Part shown: piece after piece, positions 34,801 to 47,300 of the stretch | How positions within the stretch are numbered: position 1 is the first letter of the stretch | How the letters are laid out: every line of letters begins with the position of its first letter | Source: Sphagnum magellanicum | Taxonomy: Eukaryota > Streptophyta > Sphagnopsida > Sphagnales > Sphagnaceae | Assembly: GCA_021904315.1 (NCBI GenBank) | Contig: CM038918.1 | Span: 16,321,349 to 16,385,348 of the forward strand | DNA: 64,000 bases | Direction: 5' to 3' | Notes under the pieces: model-generated | Database searches by the model: none | Seen by the model: only the letters and a program-made list of their open reading frames with translations | Told to the model about the DNA's origin: nothing | Position numbers and translations under genes: made by a program

Positions 34801-37800
34801 GGGGTTTGTAATAGAATGGCACTTATTGTTTCATAGTCTCAATATTAGGTATATGGTTTAGTTTGTTCTTTGCAAATAAATATTGCCAACTCAAGATTCT
34901 AATGTTTATGGGGGTGGACAATTATTTTCCTGATTAATTAATTAATTAATTTTAATTTCCTTTTGGAGGTTTAGAAAGAACATAATGTAATGATTAAGTT
35001 ACATGGTGTTTTTAATGGTTTCCTTTTTATTTTATAGGTTAATATAATTTCTCAAAAACATGAGAAGTTAATTTTGCTCAATTTGATTGTCAAATGGTTT
35101 TTAAGTCTAAAGGTAAATTGTAAATGTTTTTTGAATTTTGTTGTTGGTGAAGTTGGTTATTCAACTATTAGATTTTTGACATGCACATAAAAAAAGTAAA
35201 TAAAAAAGCTTTGTAGGTAGAAATATAAAACCATCATGACCTCCATTGGGTTTGTGGTAAGTTGGATATATTATGACTATAATATGTACAATTTGAAAGC
35301 ACATAAGTATATTCTAAATTTCCATTAACTTGAAAGTAAAGAAAAATCAATAATTGATCGAATTTCATCTACTTGCAATCAATTTTGTAAAACCCAAACA
35401 TCTAGGCAAGTAGATTGCTTTTTGAAATCTATTTAAATGCAAATTAAAAATGTGGTTTTTGAAATTTATTATAATAAAATAAAAGATTATTCTTATATTC
35501 GTCAATCAATAAAATATTGTTTTTACTTTCAATAAATTAAAACCTACTTATGGCTACTTGTTATTTTTGATAAGGATTAACAATTGTCTACTTTACCATT
35601 TTTTTTCCCATGAGATTAGATGAATTAAATAATGTTGGGTGGGTATTTGATTTTCGTTATAATTGCTAGTTCCAATTTTAATACTATTTTAGAATAAAAT
35701 AGCTATTGTTTTTGGTTTTAAATCAAAATCAAAATCCAAAAACTACTAATTCCAACTATTTCAATAACTTTTTGGAACCACTGACTTCCATGAAAGAGAT
35801 GATAAAAAACCAACAATTTTGAAATGATTATTTGATTTTCATTTAAAAAAATAAAATTGTGGTTATGAACCCACAATGATTTGCCCGGGTAATTGGTGGA
35901 AGTTTGGGGTGAAAACACACTAGAAGTGAACCACTTGTCATTATAGAAACTAATGTATAATAAATATTGTGGTACATAATAAGGTTGAAATCTTGATGAC
36001 ATCCTTTGGCTATTTTTAACACAAGCAAAAGAATTTTAAATTTGCATGACAACATTTTGGTCGAACTCAAAGTTCAATTTGAGTCAAAATTGATTTTGAT
36101 TCAACCGTTAGATGAAGAGGATTGGATAAAATCAGTGTATATATAGTATATAATATATATATTTCTGATGACCATAAGGCCTCATGTTTGTGATCTATTA
36201 AACACTACCAAACAAAAAAAACTGAATTTTTTTTTCAATGCCCATCTATAAATCTCATCCTCTTTGGTATGATAGTGGGTTTTTTTTTAAAAAGAAGAAA
36301 TTATTATGCATGTATTGGCAAACAAATGTAATAAAACACATTTTTCGAATAAAATTTCATCCAAAAATTTTAAAATTTTAAATGGTTTTAAATTTGATTG
36401 ATGTAAATCAATATCATATAATTCACTCAAACATTCCACCCATAATTCAAGTTTGGAAATATACATACAATTTTCAAACTTTTTGATGAGTATTATTTTG
36501 TCACAAATATATTCCATATATTCAATTTTCAATGGTTTTTGGATTAAATTTTTTTTGAATACATTAAATGTAAAGATAATCAAATATACTTAAAACAAAC
36601 CAAAAAAATCCAAGATGTGATGTCAATACCTTATTAAGAAAATTGATTCTAAAAAGATTATGCTTGTGATTACAAATTTTGGGGGGGTTTAATGTGTTTT
36701 CACCTTTTAGTGCAATTTTTTAATACCATGCAATGTTGGAATCGACATTATCTTCACCATATTTTAGCTATACATAACTATACAATTATAACATCTCCAA
36801 CTCAAACTATAAAGAAAAATAGAACACCACATTAATTTTAACATCCAACCTAAAATATAACCATTTGCCCTTCCCCACCCATGAACATAAAGACCACACT
36901 ATATATAGATACTCCGTTATTAACCCACCTTTATTCTTAGTAACCAATCACAAGTGGTCAATAAGCGTGGCATGCTAATCATCATTAGTCAATATCTTGT
37001 CAATGAATTTTGGATAGTCAAACAAAACCAACATTTTTTTGGGAGTGATTTTCAAACCTCAACCATGTAGCCCACTTTTTAAAGGAACAAATTAGTTATA
37101 GGAGTGGAGGTTTGTGGAGTTTTAAAAAATTAGTCAATAAGAAACATATGGACATACTATCACTTCAAAGCAAGTGGAATAAAACTTTGATTAGTCGGAA
37201 ACCTACTATGACTTGAACAAACTTAGAGAATATTTTGATCAAAACTTACATACACGGCTTGTTAACTATTTGCAAAATTGAATTATATCTTGCACACATT
37301 ATAAGCATGATAAACATTGTGTTTGAAGAATGAATCTTCATTGATGTTTGTTGGTTGCCCCTCTTATAACAATGATGAAGATATCAAGCTATAGATTGAA
37401 GAAAATGAAAACTCAAAATTTAGGATTTTTTAATTAAACAAATATTAGAGTACATTGTCACACATAACCCATTCTTATGAAATGGGGCAACCTAAGTAGC
37501 TTAACATCCATAAAATGGCTATCCTAGAACTTGTAAAAGCATCCATCCAATCACAAAGCATAAAAGATGCTTCTATGAATATCAATAAAATTTTATAAAT
37601 TTTTGACCTTCAAGTAACTTTCAAAAGTGACATACAAACCACTTTCTTGTTGTGGCTAGAGATATTCTTAATTTATTAATATATAGAGGGTGGGTTTGTT
37701 TTTACTCATGAAGAAAATATGTTATGGTCAATGAGATTATTGGATTTGGTGGTCTCAAATTTTTTGGTGTAGTTATCTTGATTGAACTAATAATTAAATG

Positions 37801-38659
37801 TATAATAAGGTTGGATAGGTTTGTGAGAATTTTAAAGGACCTGGATGGAAATGATAAAAAGTGACCATTATTTTCAATGTTAAAAAAAATAGGGTTATTT
37901 GTAAGCTTCAAGGTTTTTTTTCAAGCCAATGGGATAATTGGATTTGATGGTTTGAGTTTCTTTTCTTAGATATTTTAAGTTAACTAATAGTTCAATGTGT
38001 AATATTATTTACAAACTTAAGGTTCTTGCACATTACTTGTGCACTTTGTTTCAAAAGCTTAATTGAATTTTATATTGTTTTCTATTACATAACTTTTATG
38101 GGTGCATCTAAATTTCCTAATTATCTCTTACAATATGGTTGCAATTGAATTTCCTTTTCACTATGTGATCAAGCACCAACCAATGCACCATCCACTGAAA
38201 ACCCATTATGGCTCAATTGTGGATGGATAAATCACAACTTATAACTCAATTACTAAAGGTCCACCTTGGTAGCCTATATTGTAAACCTTCATACTTCCAC
38301 CTTACACCACCTAGGTGACTACTTATGAAAGTGGGCAAAAGTATGGTAAGATGTAAGTAATTACTACCGTAGCCTAGGGTTAGTTTCCATATTGACAAAA
38401 CAAATAATTTTTTTTTTCAAAAAAAATTTTTGTCTTTAAATTTTGAAATTATATGTATTTCCATGATTTACTATAGTATTGTGATATGAGTAGTGAAATT
38501 ATTCAAAATGTAACCTATGATAATTATGATGATTTTTAACATGTTAACTTCATATTTTGACAAAACTTCATTTCATTATTTTGAGGATTATTTAATGATG
38601 AAACTGATCTTAGGGTAAGGTGTGTGGGTAAGTAAATAAACCACTTGGTGACTACTATG
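31801..38659. other. Long AT-rich intergenic region
   Basis: Read on both strands; no gene or recognisable transposon domain. Small features only: (TTAA)4-type run at about 34933-34950 and an AT dinucleotide-rich patch at about 36135-36165. Open frames at 35718-36070 and 36287-36583 (minus) have AT-driven composition and no motifs. Confidence 0.45.
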
Positions 38660-38662
38660 TAA

Positions 38663-39025
38663 GAGTATCTCTAGTGGTGCTCAGTATGTGAATGGAGAAA
38701 GCAAAATTTATTCTGAAAAAGTCAAAATGTGCCAATTTTGCTCAGGAAATTGGTTTTTCTGCGCTAAATTCGTGCAGCTTGCCATGGCTGGTAAATGGCG
38801 CAACACAGCTATGCACCTCCAAAAAAGAGTGTAATAAATTGGACCTGACCATGGCTCAATATTTCTGATTGGTCGATCATAATGATTGGTTCAGTTGGTT
38901 TGCTATTAGTAGTACCCATGTATATGCTATTATAGTTTTATTGGTGGGGTTGGTAAAAAAGAAATAGCTAAACTTAGACATTTAATTTTATTATCCAGAG
39001 TGACATACTGGTGGTGGAGATGCTG
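38663..39025. mobile_element. PIF/Harbinger-type MITE, 363 bp
   Basis: The left end is GAGTATCTCTAGTGGTGCTC then AGTATGTGA. The right end, read on the minus strand, is CAGCATCTCCACCACC then AGTATGTCA. These terminal inverted repeats are related to the GAGCATCTCCA termini seen in plant MITEs. The element is flanked by a TAA on both sides (38660-38662 and 39026-39028), the 3-bp target duplication of PIF/Harbinger transposons. The interior has no coding capacity and is less AT-rich than its surroundings. Confidence 0.8.
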
Positions 39026-39110
39026 TAAGATGCCAGTCAACTGGTCAACAGGATCTTACAATTTTGTACCGTACCACTTTTCAAAACCAGTTCTTCATGC
39101 AGGATAAGGA

Positions 39111-39205
39111 TCTGCTTTGAGACCCTTCCAGAATTTTCGATACCTTCCACTTGGCCCGGGTGACTCGGGACAGCACCTCAAATTCTGGAAGGGTGTGAAA
39201 ACAGA
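39111..39205. repeat. 26-bp inverted repeat (foldback)
   Basis: The arm at 39111-39136 pairs with 39180-39205 with three mismatches; the central 15 bp or so (ACCCTTCCAGAATTT) pair perfectly. The loop is 43 nt and contains a further GC-rich near-palindrome (CCCGGGTGACTCGGGA). It lies 85 bp right of the MITE and would form a stem-loop if transcribed. Confidence 0.75.
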
Positions 39206-39283
39206 CCCTTCTCCTGTAGATACCAACCCAAGTCTGATTCACTCTGGCCCATGCTGTTAAGTGGGGCATAATTGTCAACACTT

Positions 39284-39561
39284 CTAGTAATTTATTCAAT
39301 CAACCTTGCATAATAACAAACCTCAAATTACAACCTACATTAACAATCTTTTCATAGTAATTTATTCAATCAACTTGCATAATAACAAACCTCAAATTTC
39401 AACCTACATTAACAATCTTTTCATAGTAATTTATTCAATTAATTTGCATAATAACAAACCTCGAATTTCAACCTACATTAACAATCTTCCATAGTAATTT
39501 ATTCAATTAACTTGCATAACAAACCTCAAAATTTCAATCTACATTACAAATCTTCCATAGT
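39284..39561. repeat. 69-bp tandem array, about four copies
   Basis: Copies begin at successive spacings of 69, 69 and 68 bp, measured at the TTGCATAA word (39306, 39375, 39444, 39512). Each contains ACAAACCTC.AATT, CAACCTACATTA and CATAGTAATTTATTCAAT. Since 69 is a multiple of three, the + frame 39306-39494 shows 23-residue peptide repeats (HNNKPQISTYINNL); this is taken as a by-product. Confidence 0.9.
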
Positions 39562-39710
39562 GGCTTCCATAATAATGGAATTCCAAATACGGAAGTCAAA
39601 GCAAGTTGAGGCAATACTTGAAACCATTTATCATGAAGGATTTGGCTTTATTGTGGTGTTACAAACTTTGGAATTTGAAGGTGGTTATCTGTTTGAGAGC
39701 ATATGGACCA

Positions 39711-39921
39711 TTTCCAAAGCCCAAGTTTAACCTAATCTCTTTCTCGGGATGTAATTATTTTCTCAAAGTTTAAGATCTTGTGATGACCATATTACATCTT
39801 CCCATCACGTTATTTCATTTCCAAAGCCAAGTTTGACGTAATCTCTTTCCCGGGATGTAATTATTTTCTCAAGTTTAAGATCTTGTGATGACCATATTAC
39901 GTCTTCCCATCACATTATTTG
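39711..39921. repeat. 107-bp tandem duplication
   Basis: Two near-identical copies (39711-39817 and 39818-about 39921) carry TTTCCAAAGC, AATCTCTTTC.CGGGATGTAA, AGTTTAAGATCTTGTGATGA and CTTCCCATCAC in order. Differences are few and mostly C/T or single-base indels, so it is young compared with other repeats here. Confidence 0.9.
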
Positions 39922-42900
39922 TTTGGTACATCTTCTAGATGGTACCCAAAGGAAAATTTACAAAAAAGAACTTATAAGTTAAAATACCCATCATGGACAC
40001 TACAATTCCCTTTAAATATTCCCCATGTACATTTTGAAACACAAATACATTTGAAGATTTCCCAACTTTGAAACACACAAAAAAATAATCCTACTCACAA
40101 ATTGATGACATCTGCATTTGAGTCACAAGCATGAGTTCTTTTTTTTAATTGAGCACGAGTTCCTTTTTTTTTTTTTGTTGAACCCACGTTGAAGAATTGG
40201 ATTTCGTCCAATTGTTTTGGCCCATTTGACCAAGGAACAAAATGACATATGAAGCCCATCATAAAGACAAATGAAAAGCAAGTGTATAGCCACTTTCCAA
40301 TGAAATTAAACTATAGGGAAAAGGGAAAAGGCAATAAACACAACTTTGTGTCATGATCATATCATGTTCCATTTGTAATAAAATTTCTAATTTCCCCAAT
40401 TTTAAATAAAATATAAAATATAAAATATTTCATTTCAATAGGGTTCATGTTAATCTTTTTGTCCCCCTTAGTTTGGATGTTTAATCTCCCAAGGTTGAAT
40501 GTGAGTGACAAGTTACTCATGTATCTTGAAGTTGTTCATATTGAATATGGCACAACCTTCACCTATCAATTAGGGTGACCCATTGGCAAAAGGCTTGTGC
40601 ACCGGGCAAGGTTTCACCCATTCCATTCCACTCCACATGCTGTTGATAGGTTTTGGCAAATTGATTTTTTAATGGGACAAATTTCAAAATGATGATGTGC
40701 ATCAATATATGCAACATTATAAAAGTAATAGAAATTAGTTAAATAACCTGATTATAAAAATAATAATATGTTATCAATTAACTTACACATACAAAAAATG
40801 CATTTTCTCATGGTTTAGTTTCAAATAAAAATTGAAAGGAAAATTCATATATATATATATAAAACCACAAGATTGTTTCACAATCTTTTTATTGATTCTA
40901 TGGAGATGAAATGCCCTATTGATAGATTTACTTATGCTCATGCTAACCTCACAATTCTATTGATCAAAGCATTTGAAACTTCTATAGAAAATTGATCATG
41001 GAGCACCCCAAAAAAAATGAAAATCTGTTTTTTTAATAAAAAAGCCAACAACAAACGACAAAAGCCAACAATAGTACCTAGCTAGCACAAAAGAAGCCAG
41101 TTATGAAGCCCCATAAGAAATCCTTCTGGGATCATGGCTAGGCTAGAGAGGAAGGAGGGCAAGGTCAAAAGAAGCAACAATAATTTCTATTACAATTCCA
41201 AAGCAAAAACAAGGTGGACATTCTAAAATTCTAGGTGGCTACCATAAACCATTAGAAATGGGATACAACACTCATCAAATTACAAAGGAAACTTTTGAAA
41301 TGTGACATCAAAAGGCCATTAAAGCAATCAGAACACTTCAAAAGTGCATATTCCAACTCAAGTAAAGCACATCAAATTCAAACATTATTCTTTGAATGAC
41401 ACTTTGCACATTTTGATGGAAATGGAACATATGTTGCTAATTTTGCCAACTTTAGAAACATACTTCCACTTTTTCCACCTATAAACTTGTATGGGATTGG
41501 GCATTGCACCATTGATGATAGATGCCAAGACCATGGATCGAGAGTTCTACCTTATGTGGAACATTGAAGATATGGAATTTAAAGATTGGTTCATTTAGAA
41601 TACCATCTATGGTTGCATCACTTTCAATGAATCAAAAGGGTGCATGTAAAGCTAGAGTTTGAGGTAGACTGTGTTGGAATGTATGCACTTTGGTACTATT
41701 GTTGGCTTGAAATAGCCTACACGCATAATGTAATACATTATTAATTTAGCAAGTATGGTTAACCTTCATACATGACTTGGCCTTAAATGAAAGAGCTATT
41801 AACATGGTGCATCTAGCACGAAGGTCAACTTGAATCATTGGACGCATGTCCTAAAAGGTGGTAAAATTTTGTTGATAATGCCAGATTTGTTGGGCGTTAC
41901 CACTTGTTGCGATGAAATGGCAATTCAACAATGAGGTCACCAAATATGCCCATACAACATAGTTACATTTAATTGAAGAAATGTTTATGTTTATTGTTTC
42001 ATGAAAACATGTTGATTAACTATATAACAATACACATTTAATTCTTTATACAAATTTCACGAAGGAACTTGTTGTCATTCATGTTGTCTTGATAAACTTT
42101 TTCTTTGAATCACATTCTCCCTCAATATTTCTATCGTTTTCATTCTCACTTTATTTTGATCAATATCTATTGAACTCATAGGTTTTCAAACAATGAGTTC
42201 TTGCATTATGAATGGGATTATACATGAATTTATTCAAGGATGCAATCTTTCCCAAGGTTTTGGACAAAGATGGTTACATTATTCAAGAAGTGAAGGCGAC
42301 AAAGATGAAGTTCATTTACAAGACATGGAAAGGCAAGGTTGATGATTTAGACAAGTGGAAGAATAAGTCTACACACAAATGAAATGGATGATCTATACAA
42401 AAACAATCTAATTCCTCTAAGTGAAAACGAAATGTGGATGACTTATTGTGGATATATTGTTTATCTTTAAAAACTTGGTCAACATTCAGAAAAAAGTATA
42501 TGTAATTGCAATTCACAATGGTGTGAACATTGCATAGTTTGAAGAAAGATTTTTGCACTACGTCATAATATTTTGAAACTTGTTACATTATAAGTTTCAG
42601 ACCACAAGAAGGTTAAAATAATTTTTTTGTTTATTTATAATAACTTTTGAATGTTTGCAATTGGGGTGTAAATACAATAAAAAAAAATCCACTCCATGAA
42701 TAACCAATGATTAATTTTACATGTTTTAAATGGCGAGCCAAGTTTATGTTTAGAGTGTTCGGTGTATTTATACACAATTTTTAAATATATACTATAAAAA
42801 CAAGTAATTTAAAATAAAAAAATCTAATAAATATAAAGTATGCAAATTTTTTTCTGAAGAACTATAACTAATGTTAAATTAATCAATAAAAGGATTTAAA

Positions 42901-44217
42901 GAAAGATTTGGAAAGATTTGAATATGATACATTTTTGGGAATTTGAAATATCAACTTCAAAGTAATAATATATTTTTTAATTAAAATTTTAAAATAATTT
43001 TTGAAAAAAATTTCAAAAAATCCAAAATAAGCACAAGACAATGGGTCATTTATTGTATTTATACCCTTGGTGGATTCTACAAAGCAATTTTTTTAAATGC
43101 CATGTTCTTAAAAGTTTGAAATTTTACTTTGTGACTTGCTTTGTTTCACTGTTTTAGCAAGTTTTCAATTGCATTCTTTCCTGTGTCAAGTTGTTTTAAG
43201 CTATTGGTTTTCTTTGCTTTGTACAAGTTTAAGGTTTTCATATGTTGTGTTGATGTGTTTGGTGCCAATTGTGTCTTGTGCCAAAGTTGTCACTACATTT
43301 TTTTTGGCTCATTTTTAGGTCCATAATCAAGCTTATTTTACTTAATCCTTATGCATTTCAAGTAGGTTAAGGAAGATAATGAAGTTATGTTGTAACCATT
43401 GAATTGACATCAAGCCCTGTAGCAACCTTTGTGCTCACAAAACATCACAAAGCATCTTTAATATCATTGCTTATATTTCTAAAGCCTGTTCATTGCAAGT
43501 TTTATAACACAAGAAGTTTGAATAACACTTGTTTTTTGGTTTGCAATATTTTAAAAATGTTATTATCAGGAATATTGATGTTAACTACATTGAAAGGCGA
43601 GTTTTAGTTTGATTTTCATCCATGTTATCGAGTCCATATCTAGCTCATTATGTTAAAATGAGTTTGCAAACATTCATCCAAATTATTCATCTCTCATTAA
43701 TTTTCATCTATCTCATTTTCAACTCTGAATAATTCACCCATCATCCACCAATCATCCTTTTTTCTTGTTTGCATCCATGTTTTTTATAAAATAATTCATC
43801 CCATCCAAGATGATTTCTTATTTTTTCATCCGGGCTCATGTGATTGCATTGTTGTAATAACATCATGGGCTTCTTCCTAGGTGTAGAAGAACAAAAATTG
43901 TGTCCAATGAATTGTTCACATACGTGCCTTGAATTGTTTGGAAGTGTTGTTTTAATGAACTAAGTATGCAATTTGACATGTTTGTGTGCAAAGGACATGC
44001 AAACTTGCAAAAAGATTTTAACAATTAAATTTTATTACATTTTATTAAATTTTTAAACAATAATTCGGAATTTTTACTTTGTCAAATTCTCTGATTTTAC
44101 TCAAGGTTGCTCCTCATATTAATTAATTTTCTAGAACTTGACCTAAACCCTAAACCTATCCAAAATTGGCATGGCCATCCCAAAATGGGCACAATAGACC
44201 TCCTTTTTTACAAAGCA
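39922..44217. other. Unassigned intergenic DNA
   Basis: No gene or transposon domain recognised. Homopolymer T runs occur at about 40139-40180. Less AT-rich patches at 41500-41950 and 43100-43620 have short frames (for example + 43136-43326 and 43404-43607) without family signature. Confidence 0.4.
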
Positions 44218-44395
44218 TGATTTTTTCGGCTGCCCTGCCCGGAACTATCCCAAACGGGGTTGGGAGTTGCTGACGAGAGGTGCCCGTGGTTTTACTAGAG
44301 GTAAGAATTATATCTTGCCTATTATGTAGATTTCAAGATCTAGGATTCTGAGCAAGGTATGTAAAGGGACAACAGACGCCACGGAGCTTTGAGCT
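44218..44395 (+). promoter_or_regulatory. Probable 5' leader of thioredoxin-like gene
   Basis: Base composition changes abruptly from AT-rich to mixed at about 44225 (GGCTGCCCTGCCCGGAACTA), 170 bp before the start codon, consistent with a transcribed leader or core promoter. No clear TATA box was identified and the transcription start is not determined. Confidence 0.35.
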
Positions 44396-47300
44396 ATGGC
44401 GATGGCCGCCCCTGCTGCTGCTGTTCTTCTTCTTCGTCCTCCCTCATGCCTCACCAGTGTTTGTGCTTCTCGTACTCCGCTCCTTGCAGTGGCCAGCCAT
44501 CGGGTAAAACATAGAACAATCCTCCGCGGTTCAGCTCGGGAATGTTTTTCTTCTTTCCTTGGAGCCAGCAGTTTTTCTCGGCGGTCGGCAGTTCTGCAGC
44601 CAGAGCTCAAGAACAAGAAGCGATGGGTGACGACAGTGCGTGCGGAGGTCCTGGAGTCGCAGTCTGCATCGATGACCCGCGCACCTGATTTTGAGGTTCA
44701 TATGTTTCAAATTTTGTTTCCCCTGCCAATTTTCTTTTTAACTGACCCACTCTTGTGGTTTCTCCACGAGGTTTGGAACATTTCCTTCTGGCAGAGTGTA
44801 GAACTAATAGGAAGAAACGGTTTCCTTGCATTACTTCTTAATTTGTAGTGCACAATGGAAGGTGGCCCCGAACGTTGTGGGACATCAATTGCAAGATTGC
44901 GTTAGTCAAATTCTCTTCGCCGATGCGCTGCTTTCATTCCGATTGCTCAGCCTCCGTGTGTCTAAATGGTCACAGATAGATGCCAGGTAGCCCGTTCATG
45001 GATAGAAATTCCATTGCAAGGGCGTTTCAAGAAAAATTCCAGATTGATTGTTGGCGCGCTTTCTCTTCTTATTTTCGGCGATGCATCTTCATGCCAAGAC
45101 ACAGATCGTTTCTTTGGAATCGGCGAAGAAGCTAATTTGAGTGCTGGTTCCTATATGCTCTGACGAAGTATTTCTCATACTGTGAACTTAGTACTCCGAC
45201 TCCAGCAACCTTACTACGACATCCGTCGTTCTTGGAGCGTTCTAGATCACCATGCAGCGGACAAAGAGAATGAAGCGGACTTAGCCAGATCGTGACATTG
45301 ATTTTTTCATCTGGGCAAGGACATCTGACTAATCTTTTGCTCATCTCTTTCTGACACATGCAGCTGCCAGAGCCTTTGACAGGGAAGATATGGAAACTGG
45401 ATGACTTTGAAGCATATCCGGCTTTGCTGGTACCTTCTTGCATACGCTTCACAATTTGAATTCATGGTTGTAGATGAATTTTCTACATGCCAGCAATGGA
45501 TGTCTAGTCCTGTTTGCTTTCTTTGCAAGTAGCTCTGCATACTGATCCTTGCTTGTTGTCTTCATGAATGATTGAAAGGTTATGTTCATCTGCAACCACT
45601 GCCCCTATGTGATACATTTGAAGGAGGATATTGTGAAGCTTGCCAACAACTACATGCCTGTATGTTGCAGTCTTTAAAAACTTTTCTTATGCTGATGCTC
45701 TAGTTTTGGATGTTGCTATACTTACAGATAATTACCATCTTAGCTTTTGGACTCTGATGATTGCAAAGGGTTTGTCTAAAGATGATCTTCAGTCTAGATT
45801 CTTCACATTCTGCAAACCAAACTGCACACTGAACTGATCATGTTTGTGTTTTTTAACTCTTTGTGATCCCTATGGCCCAATACAAAGAGTATATTTGGTG
45901 TGGAACAAAGGATACCTGCATGTTTGAGTGGTGCTATTTTGGGCTCATTAGATGTAAGGGGGTTATTGGACTTCTGACAGGCAAGATTATGGCTAATGAG
46001 CTGATGCAATTGGTGAAATGTCCAGAAAGGGTTGGCTGTGGTTGCTATCTCATCAAATTCTGTGGAGACACATCCACAGGTTAATGCAAACCCTCCATTT
46101 ACAACCCCTCCCAAATTTAAAACGAGTTTTTTTTGTCCTGAAGGCCTAAACTTCTGTGTCAGTCGAGTGTGACCTTGTTGAATTTGTGGAGCAATCAATC
46201 TTTGAAATCTCAGCAGAAGTTTAAGAACTTTGTGCTTGATGACACTCATGGAGTACAGGATGGGCCATCATTCATGGCTGAAGAAGCAACAACATATAAA
46301 TATCCTTTCCCATACTTGTATGATGAGGTCAGTTTCTGGGCTTCTATGCAGATATCCTTGTTGTGTTATTTTAGCACATTTTGAGCCATTTAGTGTCTTT
46401 TGATCAAAGAATATTACTACCCAGACTCAGTGTATAAGCTGCACTTCAGAGCTTGCATTTACTTTTTTGGTTCTTCTTCAGTAATCATGGCTTTAATCAG
46501 AAGTATGGAGAAGTTCTCTGTACTTAAGAAGATATTTCTGTCAATGGATTTGGCCAAGTAAGCTTAAAGTGGTAACATTCCTAGTCAACTTGCTGATTAA
46601 GTTGAATATGAAGTATTGTTTGAGATGACTTGTAATAGATATTAGCACTTCAAAGCATGTTGAAGCTTGAAGAATCTTGGTCTTTCACTTGCATGTAACA
46701 TCTTCATCTTCATTCTGGTGACCTAAGTCTCGGATAAGTTTACTATAGGAGGAAATTATGTTATTGTTTTGATATGCAGACTCAGGAAGTTGCGAAGGCA
46801 TATGGGGCTGTCTGCACACCTGACTTTTACCTGTTTAAGAAGGTGCACCCCTTTGCATGACACATACTAAGCATGGAAGGCTATTTGCATGGTGTTTGAG
46901 ATATGAGTTTGGGTAGATTTTGCAGTTTTATGGATTGAATTCTTTCTCCTTCTGAACTGTTTGGAACCCTCACATCAGAGGATCCTACCGAAGACATTCC
47001 CTGAAACATCCAAGTGAGGATATGCAGGAATATTTTGTTGAGATGCATGTGCTTGTTAGCACCATCATCAGCATTTGAGTGCCAATATATTGTCTTCCTG
47101 TGACTTTCGACAGGACGGGAGGAGACCATTTGAGCTTGTATACCATGGTCGGTTTGATGATTCTCGACCACGCAGTAACACTCCTATCACAGGGAGGTCC
47201 GTTCTTCAACACTTGTTAAACTTGTTGCAGCTTGAATGTGGATACTATTGACTCTTTGATTAGCTATTTCTCCTGAGTGCTAGCCAGCATCATGACTGGA

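Noticed and set aside
35718-36583. Overlapping minus-strand frames as genes
   Set aside because: Composition is AT-driven, there is no recognisable motif, and several overlapping frames are equally open.
39306-39494. Open frame with 23-residue peptide repeats as a repeat protein
   Set aside because: It is a by-product of a 69-bp DNA tandem repeat; no start context, domain or neighbouring exon supports it.
39284-39561. CRISPR-like array
   Set aside because: The units are contiguous 69-bp tandem repeats without unique spacers, in a eukaryotic genome.
44308-44848. Minus-strand frames over exon 1 of the thioredoxin-like gene
   Set aside because: They lie antisense to a supported coding exon (transit peptide plus RAPDFE) and are shadow frames.
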